Origin: Pseudomonadota bacterium
GTDB taxonomy: Bacteria > Pseudomonadota > Alphaproteobacteria > Rhizobiales > Beijerinckiaceae
Reading direction: 5' to 3'
DNA length: 11,474 bases
Assembly (NCBI GenBank): GCA_023386155.1
Contig: JAEWKH010000111.1
Location: 1-11,474, forward strand
Shown here: piece by piece, positions 6,188-11,474 of the stretch
Numbering within the stretch: the stretch's first letter is position 1
Layout: every line of letters begins with the position of its first letter
The notes under the pieces: generated by a model
The model's database searches: none
What the model was told of the DNA's origin: nothing
The model's input: the letters and a program-made list of their open reading frames with translations, nothing else
Program-made: the position numbers and the translations under genes

Positions 6188-6442
6188 ATGCCAGGCTTCG
6201 TTCCCTTCGTCTTCCATCTCGCCCGCGCCGCCCGGAACCGCCGGCACGTCGCCGCCCTCGGCGAGATGGACGATCACCTCCTGCGCGACATCGGCCTCCA
6301 GCGGGCGGACATTCTTGCCGCCCTGGCCCAGCCGCGCCACCGCGACCCCTCGCGGATGCTCAAGATCCTCTGCTGTCACGGACGCGTTCTCGTCGAGCGC
6401 ATGCGCGACGGCTTCGCTCCCCGCCCCGCCTCCTGCTGCTGA
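6188..6442 (+). CDS. DUF1127 (YjiS-like) small protein with two CC motifs
   Basis: 84 residues from ATG 6188, set by AAGGAG with 6-nt spacing; the frame is open further upstream, but that part overlaps arsR and is not coding. The centre carries the DUF1127 signature HLLRDIGLQRADI (about residues 30-42). In alphaproteobacteria such short Arg-rich proteins are known as regulators or RNA-associated factors in phosphate and stress physiology. Unusual here is a C-terminal extension with vicinal cysteines C62-C63 (ILCCHG) and C83-C84 as the last two residues. The regulator before it and the oxidoreductase after it also carry CC pairs, so metalloid binding or delivery is a reasonable hypothesis. It ends 15 nt before the oxidoreductase gene. 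Confidence 0.8.
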   Translation: MPGFVPFVFHLARAARNRRHVAALGEMDDHLLRDIGLQRADILAALAQPRHRDPSRMLKILCCHGRVLVERMRDGFAPRPASCC

Positions 6443-6457
6443 CCAAGGAGCCCTCCC

Positions 6458-7888
6458 ATGGCCTCGTCTGATGCTCTCCCCGTTGCCGTCATCGGCGCCG
6501 GCCCGGTCGGGCTTGCCGCCGCCGCCCACCTCATCCGGCGCGGTATTCCCGTGAAGGTCTACGAGGCCGGTGAGACGGTGGCCGCCCACGTCCGCGACTG
6601 GGGCCACGTCCGCCTGTTCTCGCCGTGGGAGCACAACATCGACACAGCGGCCCGTGCGCTGCTCCAGACCCAGGGCTGGCAGGAGCCGCCCGGCAGGGTC
6701 ATGCCGACGGGATCGGACCTGTACGAGGCCTACCTCAAGCCGCTCGCCGCGACGCGGGAGCTGGCGGCGGTGATCGAGACCAACGCGAAAGTGACGGCGA
6801 TCACCCGCCACGGCGCCGACAAGGTGCTCAGCAAGGGCCGTGACACCAGACCCTTCGTGCTCGCCGTCGCGGACGGAAACGGCTCCATCCGGCGCGACCT
6901 CGCGCGGGCGGTGATCGACGCCTCCGGGACGTGGGCGGCGCCCAATCCCTTGGGTGCGGGCGGCATCGCCGCCGAAGGCGAAGCCGAGAACGCGGGCCGC
7001 ATCGCCTATGGCATCCCGGACGTGCTCGGGCGCGACCGCGCCGTGTACGACGGCAGGACGACGCTGGTGGTCGGCGCCGGGCACTCGGCCGCCAACGTGC
7101 TCCTCGACCTCGCGAAGCTGGCCGAGCGCAATCCCGCGACCTCCATCGTGTGGGCGACCCGGGGCGAGAACCTGATGCGGGTCTACGGCGGCGGCCGCGC
7201 CGACCAGCTCCCGGCCCGCGGCGAACTCGGCTCCCGCCTCAAGGCGCTCGTCGACAGCGGGCAGGTCACGCTGGTTCCCGGCTTCTCGGTCGTCCGCGTG
7301 CGGGCCGCTGGCGAACGGGTCGTGGTCGAAGGCGAGACGGCGAACGGCATCCGCGCGATCGGCTCCCTTGACCGGATCGTGGCGTCAACCGGGCAGCGCC
7401 CTGACCTGAACCTGACCCGCGAGCTGCGGCTCGACCTCGACCCGTGGCTCGAGAGCGCGAAGGCGCTCGGGCCGCTGATCGACCCCAACCTGCATTCCTG
7501 CGGATCGGTGCCGCCGCACGGCCACCGCGAACTCGCCCATCCGGAGCCGGGCTTCTACACGGTCGGGATCAAGAGCTATGGCCGGGCGCCGACCTTCCTG
7601 ATGCTGACGGGATACGAGCAGGTCCGCTCGGTCGTGGCGGCCATCGCCGGTGATCTCGCTGCCGCCGACGACGTCCACCTCGTCCTGCCCGAGACGGGCG
7701 TGTGCTCGACCAACCTTCCCGTCGACGGTACGCCGGCCTCGTCGGGCTGCTGTGGCGGTCCCGCCCCGGCGACAGTGGATGCCTGCTGCGTCGCGGATGC
7801 CGAGGCCAAGGCCGAGGGCCAGAGCGGATGCGGCTGTGGTCCCGCGAAGGCGCCCGAGAAGGTTGCGGAGCCTGCGGGCTGCTGCTGA
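6458..7888 (+). CDS. FAD/NAD(P)-dependent oxidoreductase with cysteine-rich tail (ArsO-like)
   Basis: 476 residues, ATG with AAGGAG 7 nt upstream. VIGAGPVG (G13-x-G15-x-x-G18) is the N-terminal FAD-binding Rossmann motif. LVVGAGHSA (G206-x-G208-x-x-A211) is the second, NAD(P)H-binding motif. IVASTGQRPDL (about residues 307-317) is the conserved segment near the second FAD contact. The layout fits flavin monooxygenase or thioredoxin-reductase-like enzymes; in ars operons similar flavoproteins are called ArsO, with poorly defined substrate. The tail, about residues 410-476, is separate in character: nine cysteines at 416, 431, 432, 443, 444, 458, 460, 475 and 476, in an Ala/Pro/Gly-rich context and ending in CC. 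That tail looks like a metal or metalloid ligand domain. The gene follows the DUF1127 gene closely and is probably controlled from box 2. The efflux gene often found next in such clusters is missing; decayed sequence follows. Confidence 0.85.
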   Translation: MASSDALPVAVIGAGPVGLAAAAHLIRRGIPVKVYEAGETVAAHVRDWGHVRLFSPWEHNIDTAARALLQTQGWQEPPGRVMPTGSDLYEAYLKPLAATRELAAVIETNAKVTAITRHGADKVLSKGRDTRPFVLAVADGNGSIRRDLARAVIDASGTWAAPNPLGAGGIAAEGEAENAGRIAYGIPDVLGRDRAVYDGRTTLVVGAGHSAANVLLDLAKLAERNPATSIVWATRGENLMRVYGGGRADQLPARGELGSRLKALVDSGQVTLVPGFSVVRVRAAGERVVVEGETANGIRAIGSLDRIVASTGQRPDLNLTRELRLDLDPWLESAKALGPLIDPNLHSCGSVPPHGHRELAHPEPGFYTVGIKSYGRAPTFLMLTGYEQVRSVVAAIAGDLAAADDVHLVLPETGVCSTNLPVDGTPASSGCCGGPAPATVDACCVADAEAKAEGQSGCGCGPAKAPEKVAEPAGCC

Positions 7889-7907
7889 GCCCTGCTGCGG
7901 CCTCCGC
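7865..7907 (+). terminator. GC-rich stem-loop across the oxidoreductase stop codon
   Basis: Outer arms GCGGAG (7865-7870) and CTCCGC (7902-7907) and inner arms GGGCT (7876-7880) and AGCCC (7888-7892) could pair. No T-run follows and the local sequence is very GC-rich, so this could be chance; a factor-dependent or structural stop is possible. Confidence 0.3.
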
Positions 7908-7938
7908 GTCGTCGACGCAGCCGCCGTCGCGGAGGCCC

Positions 7939-8076
7939 GAAATGCTCGGCGAGGACGCCGAGGAACGCCCGGATCTTCGGGATCGGGCTGATTGCCGCGA
8001 AGAGCTGCATCAGGGTGACGGTCATCGGTGCGCTGACCCGCAAGGTGCCGCTCGGCTCCGTATGGAGGGCCACCTT
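7939..8076 (-). pseudogene. Internally deleted LysR-type regulator remnant
   Basis: The minus-strand frame reads HTEPSGTLRVSAPMTVTLMQL and then PKIRAFLGVLAEHF. The first part matches the start of the LysR effector-binding domain (GxLRVSAP); the second matches its extreme C-terminus (PKVRAFLDFL and similar). About 170 residues that should separate them are absent, and no HTH domain can be read upstream. The rest of the decayed segment 7889-8317 holds no other gene I can support; longer open frames crossing it are overlaps with the oxidoreductase gene in other frames. It may mark a lost regulator-transporter unit, like the MFS remnant at 4645-4931. Confidence 0.55.
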
Positions 8077-8317
8077 CGCGATCCTCCCGCCCTGGAGACA
8101 GTGCTTGCCCGAAAAGGGCGAGCCGCGCCGCCACCGATCCCGCGGCCAGCACGATGCAATGGCAATAACAGGATCATGTGGAACGCCCGTCAGCAGATGG
8201 GAAACCCGGAGGACCTCCGGAATGTCCTTCGCAGCGCGCCGCAGCGAAACGGACACGAAGGCATCGCTGGATCATCAGGCGCTTCGTTGCGCCGCAACTG
8301 AACCTGCTGCCGGGAAG

Positions 8318-8346
8318 TTGACAATACATAAGCAATAACTAAATAA
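8318..8346 (+). promoter_or_regulatory. Candidate promoter of the rhodanese gene
   Basis: TTGACA at 8318-8323 is followed, after 16-17 nt of A/T-rich sequence, by TAAATA/AAATAA at 8340-8346. This is the only markedly A/T-rich spot for several hundred bases and lies 56 nt before the ATG at 8402. The -35 is perfect; the -10 is weak. Confidence 0.5.
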
Positions 8347-8357
8347 GGAGTATCTAA
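8339..8357 (+). promoter_or_regulatory. Imperfect palindrome overlapping the rhodanese promoter, possible operator
   Basis: CTAAATA (8339-8345) and TATCTAA (8351-8357) pair at 5 of 7 positions around AGGAG. ArsR-family sulfide sensors of the BigR/SqrR type bind A/T-rich palindromes before similar rhodanese/permease genes, so this is a candidate site, but I cannot confirm the consensus and no such regulator gene is in the window. Confidence 0.35.
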
Positions 8358-8401
8358 TTAAACAAGGGCTGCTCCCAGGGCGGCCCCATCGGAGATCCTC
8401 C

Positions 8402-8947
8402 ATGTCGCTTGCCACCCTCAATCCCATTGAAGCCAAGCGCCTGCTCGACCAGGGCGCGCTTCTCGTCGACATCCGCGAAGCCGATGAGCATGCCCGCGTG
8501 AGCATTCCCGGCGCACGCCTGCTGCCCCTATCCCAGCTCGACAAAGCAAACCTTACCCTTTCGGAAGGCCAGCGCGTGATCTTCCACTGCAGGAGCGGCG
8601 CACGAACCCAGGGAAACGCCGGTCGCCTGTCGGCCAAGGCCGGCAACGCCTGTGAGGCCTTCATCATCGAGGGGGGCATCGATGCCTGGAAGAAGGCTGG
8701 CCTGCCGGTGACGATCGACCGCCGCCAGCCGCTCGAGTTGCAGCGCCAGGTGCAGATCGGCGCCGGCAGCATGGCTTTCATCGGCACGATGCTTGGCCTG
8801 TTCGTGTCGCAGTGGTTCCTGATCGTGCCGGCCTTCATCGGTGCCGGGCTGACCGTGGCGGGTGTCACCGGGTTCTGCGGCATGGCCCGGATCCTGAAGA
8901 AGGCTCCCTGGAACCGGGCGGCCTATGCCCCACCCAAGCACGCCTGA
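8402..8947 (+). CDS. Membrane-anchored rhodanese (rhodanese plus DUF2892, YgaP-like)
   Basis: 181 residues; GGAG lies 7 nt before the ATG. Residues about 5-105 are a single rhodanese domain with VDIRE (22-26) and the active-site loop CRSGART starting at C63, the sulfane-sulfur carrier; E. coli YgaP also uses Cys63. Residues about 108-172 are DUF2892, with two membrane helices (about 118-137 and 138-157) and the conserved GFCGMARIL near C159. The protein should sit in the inner membrane with the catalytic domain in the cytoplasm and handle sulfane sulfur or persulfides. The permease downstream is transcribed the same way, 153 nt on, across a hairpin repeat, so the two may form a sulfur-detoxification unit. 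Full-length and apparently intact. Confidence 0.9.
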   Translation: MSLATLNPIEAKRLLDQGALLVDIREADEHARVSIPGARLLPLSQLDKANLTLSEGQRVIFHCRSGARTQGNAGRLSAKAGNACEAFIIEGGIDAWKKAGLPVTIDRRQPLELQRQVQIGAGSMAFIGTMLGLFVSQWFLIVPAFIGAGLTVAGVTGFCGMARILKKAPWNRAAYAPPKHA

Positions 8948-8976
8948 AGCATGGAAGAAGCCGTGCAGCGGCTCGA

Positions 8977-9089
8977 GAGCATCGGACGTGAAAAGTGGCC
9001 CACTCTTGGGATCGGATTCGATGCTCCGCTCGATAGAGAGCGCATCGTCGATTGCGAAAAACCGCGTCCACTTTTTCGCACGATGCGCT
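8977..9089 (+). repeat. Hairpin intergenic repeat, family 2, copy B
   Basis: Begins GAGCATCGGA like copy A, then has a 43-nt segment (GTGAAAAGTGGCCC and on) not found in copy A. It rejoins at GATGCTCCGCTC (9020). The stem is GCATCGT (9042-9048) plus GCGAAAAA (9054-9061) against TTTTTCGC plus ACGATGC (9072-9086). It fills most of the gap between the rhodanese and permease genes and could attenuate readthrough. Confidence 0.8.
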
Positions 9090-9100
9090 AGCGGGAGATC

Positions 9101-9886
9101 ATGATGGACTTGTCGCTGACCCAGAGCGCCCTTGGCCTCGCCTCGGGTTCGCTCGTCGGCTTCACGCTCGGCCTCGTGGGCGGCGGCGGTTCGATTCTGG
9201 CGGTGCCGCTGCTCGTCTATCTGGTCGGCGTCACCAACCCGCACGTGGCCATCGGGACGAGCGCGGTCGCGGTGGCGGTGAACGCCCTCGCCAACCTCGG
9301 TAGCCATGCCCGCGGGGGAACCGTCAAGTGGCGCTGCGCGCTGGTCTTCGCCGTCTCAGGCGTGATCGGGGCGTTCGGCGGCTCCACGCTCGGCAAGATG
9401 ATGGACGGGCAGAAGCTGCTCGCGCTGTTCGCCGTGCTGATGATGATCGTCGGCGCCTTGATGCTGCGCAAGCGCTCCGGCGAAGGCAACGCATCGGTGA
9501 AGCTCGGACGGGACAATTTCCTGAAGCTCGTCATGATCGGCCTGGCGACAGGCGCCTTGTCGGGCTTCTTCGGCATCGGCGGCGGCTTCCTGATCGTGCC
9601 TGGGCTGATCATGGCAACCGGCATGCCGATCCTGAACGCCGTCGGTTCGTCCCTGGTGGCCGTATCGGCCTTTGGGCTGACCACAGCGTCGAATTACGCC
9701 CTGTCGGGCCTGATCGACTGGCCCCTGGCGGCGCTGTTCATTGGCGGCGGCATCTTTGGCGGCCTGCTCGGAACCCGCTCCGCCAAGCTGCTCGCGGGCA
9801 GGAAGGGTGCGCTGAACACGGTGTTCGCCGGCCTGATCTTCGTGGTGGCGATCTACATGCTGGTGCGCAGCCTCAACCTGCTCTGA
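9101..9886 (+). CDS. TauE/SafE-family membrane permease (sulfite/sulfonate export type)
   Basis: 261 residues, almost entirely hydrophobic, with about eight predicted membrane helices. Two internal repeats are visible: GLVGGGGSILAVPLLVYL (about residues 24-41) with AIGTSAVAVAVNALANLGSH, and GFFGIGGGFLIVPGLI (about 155-170) with AVGSSLVAVSAFGLTTASN. This GGGGxxxVP duplication is the hallmark of the TauE/SafE (DUF81) family, whose members export sulfite, sulfoacetate or related anions. The soluble loop at about 123-141 separates the halves. GGGAG at 9093-9097 is 3 nt from the ATG at 9101 and 6 nt from the ATG at 9104, so 9104 may be the true start. Pairing with the upstream rhodanese argues for inorganic sulfur export, but the substrate is not determined by sequence. 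Confidence 0.9.
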   Translation: MMDLSLTQSALGLASGSLVGFTLGLVGGGGSILAVPLLVYLVGVTNPHVAIGTSAVAVAVNALANLGSHARGGTVKWRCALVFAVSGVIGAFGGSTLGKMMDGQKLLALFAVLMMIVGALMLRKRSGEGNASVKLGRDNFLKLVMIGLATGALSGFFGIGGGFLIVPGLIMATGMPILNAVGSSLVAVSAFGLTTASNYALSGLIDWPLAALFIGGGIFGGLLGTRSAKLLAGRKGALNTVFAGLIFVVAIYMLVRSLNLL

Positions 9887-9983
9887 TCCGGAACGGGGAG
9901 CGTGGCCCATGGCGGCTGGGGCCCCTTCTCTCCATGAAGGGTCCTCCGGAGGGGCTGACGCCGGGCTTGCCCGGTCGAGGCGG

Positions 9984-10685
9984 TCAGGCCGGGCAGACCA
10001 CCTCGCCGCATTTGTCGATGGCGGCAACAATCCCGCCGATGGTCTTGGGACCGGGATAGCCGAGAACGCCGACACCGCCAGCGACGAACGAGGGCGTCGC
10101 CGCAAGCCCGAGGCTGGCCGCGAGCTGGATCTGCTCGCGCAGCATACCGCCGATCTTCTCGCTGTCGGCGGCGGACTCGATCTGGCGCCTCGGGACACCG
10201 AGACCCTGGGCGACCTCGAGCGCCCGCTGGCCGTCGTTCGTGCCCGGCATGGCGAACAGGCGCCGGTGAAACTCATAGGCCACGGCCGGCCCCTTCATCA
10301 GGAGCAGCGCGAGCTCCACCTTGGCCGCCTGCATCGATGCGAGGGACAGGATCGCGTTGTTGATCAGCCCCAGGCGCAGCTCCGGCTTCTTCGTCACGAG
10401 AGCGTGCAGGTCCTTCGCCGCCACGCGGCAATAGGGGCAGTTGTAGTCGTAGAACTCATAGAGCGTCACGGCGGAACTCTTCGAGCCCACCCAGATCACA
10501 CCGGGCAGATGCTCGATCTCGCCCGTCAGCTCGACCGGCAGCCGTGCGTTGGCCACGGGCTTGCCGTCGTCCCCCTTGAGCGGGTGCCACCCCTCCCCGC
10601 TCTGGGCCTGGGCGACTGCGAGAGATGAGGGAGCCAGAAGCATCAGGGCGGCGCCCCGGATGATGCGGCGTCGGTCGAAAGCCAT
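9984..10685 (-). CDS. Periplasmic DsbA-fold thiol oxidoreductase
   Basis: 233 residues from ATG 10685. An arginine-rich n-region (DRRRIIRG) and hydrophobic core (AALMLLAPSSLAVA) form an export signal, possibly Tat-type, with cleavage probable after AQAQ near residue 28. The active site is C83-P84-Y85-C86 in YDYNCPYCRVA, and the cis-proline loop is T197-P198 (AATPSFVAGG); both are standard for DsbA/Com1-like thioredoxin folds. A second cysteine pair, C226 and C231, lies at the C-terminus and is less usual. A GGAG lies 11 nt upstream of this ATG. An in-frame ATG at 10733 overlaps the upstream stop as ATGA and would give a 16-residue N-extension before the signal; I prefer 10685 because of the signal peptide. 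It is co-transcribed with the L,D-transpeptidase gene, which suggests it maintains that enzyme's catalytic cysteine. Confidence 0.88.
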   Translation of the reverse strand: MAFDRRRIIRGAALMLLAPSSLAVAQAQSGEGWHPLKGDDGKPVANARLPVELTGEIEHLPGVIWVGSKSSAVTLYEFYDYNCPYCRVAAKDLHALVTKKPELRLGLINNAILSLASMQAAKVELALLLMKGPAVAYEFHRRLFAMPGTNDGQRALEVAQGLGVPRRQIESAADSEKIGGMLREQIQLAASLGLAATPSFVAGGVGVLGYPGPKTIGGIVAAIDKCGEVVCPA

Positions 10686-10732
10686 GGGGTGCTGAACTCC
10701 GTTTTTCAGTCGGTTGGAAATGCCGGTGGCCA

Positions 10733-11413
10733 TCACAGGACGACGACCTTGGCACCGGCCGGGACACGGCTGTAGAGGTCGATCACGTCCTGGTTCATCA
10801 TGCGGATGCAGCCCGAGGAAACGGCTTGCCCAATGGTCTCGGGCTCGTTGGTGCCGTGGATGCGGTAGAGCGTGTCCCTTCCGTCCTTGAACAGATACAG
10901 GGCGCGGGCGCCGAGTGGATTGTGGGTGCCGCCGTCCATCCCGCCGGCCCACTTCCTGTAGCGCTCCGGCTCGCGCTTGATCATGTCGGGCGTCGGCGTC
11001 CAGCGCGGCCATTGCGCCTTGTGGTTCACGGTTGCCGTGCCCTTGAACTCCAGCCCCTCCTTGCCGACGCCGACGCCATAGCGCAGCGCCTTTCCGCCCT
11101 CCTGCACGAGGTAGATGAAGCGAGCACTCGTATCGACCACGATGGTCCCTGGCTTCTCGCTCGTCGCGTAGTTCACGAGCTGGCGCACGTTGCGCGGCTT
11201 GAGCGTGGTGGGATCGACGCCCAGCACCGGATGCTTGTCGGTGGTCACCGCGGCATAGCGCTCGGCCGTGACGGCATCGACAGCCGGCGCCACGGCCGCC
11301 GACGGAGGCGGCGCGCTTGCGGTCGTGTTGCAGGCGGCCAGGGCGACCGGGAGGATCATGGCGAGGGCACGGAGGAGACCGGCTGGCTGTATCGGCTGTT
11401 CGAGACTGAACAT
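10733..11413 (-). CDS. L,D-transpeptidase (YkuD domain) lipoprotein
   Basis: 226 residues, ATG at 11413 with AGGA 5 nt upstream. The N-terminus is a lipoprotein signal: hydrophobic stretch then LAAC (residues 25-28), so the mature protein would be anchored by C28, most likely in the outer membrane. After a Pro/Ala linker, the YkuD domain starts near residue 88 (GTIVVDTSARFIYLVQ). It contains NPLGARALYL and the catalytic block HGTNEPETIG (H186) and SSGCIRM (199-205) with nucleophile C202. Such enzymes make 3-3 cross-links in peptidoglycan or attach lipoproteins to it, using a disaccharide-tetrapeptide donor. It is intact and first in a two-gene minus-strand unit with the DsbA-fold gene. Upstream, 11414-11474 contains a possible minus-strand stop codon (11462-11464) of another gene, too little to call. 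Confidence 0.92.
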   Translation of the reverse strand: MFSLEQPIQPAGLLRALAMILPVALAACNTTASAPPPSAAVAPAVDAVTAERYAAVTTDKHPVLGVDPTTLKPRNVRQLVNYATSEKPGTIVVDTSARFIYLVQEGGKALRYGVGVGKEGLEFKGTATVNHKAQWPRWTPTPDMIKREPERYRKWAGGMDGGTHNPLGARALYLFKDGRDTLYRIHGTNEPETIGQAVSSGCIRMMNQDVIDLYSRVPAGAKVVVL

Positions 11414-11474
11414 GGGTATCCTGTGAAAGAATGGGGTCGGTATGTGAGGGACGGATGCGGGTTACTGCTTGCCC

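Noticed and set aside
6044..7084. Long minus-strand open frame opposite arsR, DUF1127 and the flavoprotein
   Set aside because: Translation is His/Gly/Arg-rich without a recognisable domain, and three well-supported genes with good RBSs occupy the other strand; a typical GC-rich antisense frame.
7385..8256. Two long minus-strand frames over the flavoprotein tail and downstream gap
   Set aside because: Only the part at 7939-8076 resembles a protein (LysR), and it is internally deleted; the rest is antisense to a real gene.
9887..9983. Hairpin-like CCCTT/AAGGG in the convergent gap after the permease
   Set aside because: Five-base arms, nine-base loop and no T-run; not enough for a terminator call.
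9356..10276. Minus-strand frame of 306 codons opposite the permease
   Set aside because: Low-complexity Arg/Ser/Ala translation, overlaps two well-supported genes, no RBS; rejected as a shadow.
9909..10628. Plus-strand frame of 239 codons opposite the DsbA-fold gene
   Set aside because: Its translation shows no known motif, while the minus strand has a signal peptide, CPYC and cis-Pro motif.
11462..11474. Possible 3' end of another minus-strand gene at the window edge
   Set aside because: Only three codons and a TAA would be visible; cannot be distinguished from chance.

Overview
The window looks like chromosomal DNA of a high-GC alphaproteobacterium, most likely Hyphomicrobiales and perhaps a Methylobacterium relative. 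The grounds are codon use dominated by G/C third positions, a class II (B12-dependent) ribonucleotide reductase, a DUF1127 gene, and two families of intergenic palindromic repeats of a kind common in that order. The genus is an inference from pattern memory; no database was consulted.

Layout. (1) 1-2569: the 3' two thirds or so of nrdJ, ending in its cysteine-rich tail. (2) 2585-4303: an A/T-richer insert of two genes following nrdJ after 15 nt. The first is an ImmA/IrrE-type zinc metallopeptidase whose last 31 residues align without gaps to the tail of the NrdJ just upstream (15/31 identical). The second is a DUF4062 protein. This pair is the best candidate here for an undescribed, possibly defensive or nucleotide-stress-linked, system. 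(3) 4304-5421: a scar region with no intact gene. It holds remnants of a multidrug MFS transporter and of a GIY-YIG gene, flanked by two oppositely oriented copies of a palindromic repeat. (4) 5422-5616: a 64-residue protein with two DnaJ-type CxxCxGxG motifs. (5) 5756-7888: an ArsR regulator with a C-terminal CC-x4-C site, a DUF1127 protein and an FAD-dependent oxidoreductase with a nine-cysteine tail. Two related 22-bp inverted-repeat boxes lie before arsR and before the DUF1127 gene, so this looks like one metalloid-responsive regulon. (6) 7889-8317: a decayed stretch with a LysR-type remnant. (7) 8318-9886: a membrane-anchored rhodanese and a TauE/SafE permease, a sulfur-handling pair separated by the second copy of another hairpin repeat. 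(8) 9984-11413, minus strand: an L,D-transpeptidase lipoprotein followed by a periplasmic DsbA-fold oxidoreductase, convergent with the sulfur genes.

Thiol chemistry recurs across the window: RNR redox tail, metalloid-binding cysteines, rhodanese, and a thioredoxin-fold protein beside a cysteine-dependent transpeptidase. Only local groups (regions 2, 5, 7 and 8) are argued to be functional units. No tRNA, rRNA, CRISPR array, integrase or transposase gene was seen.
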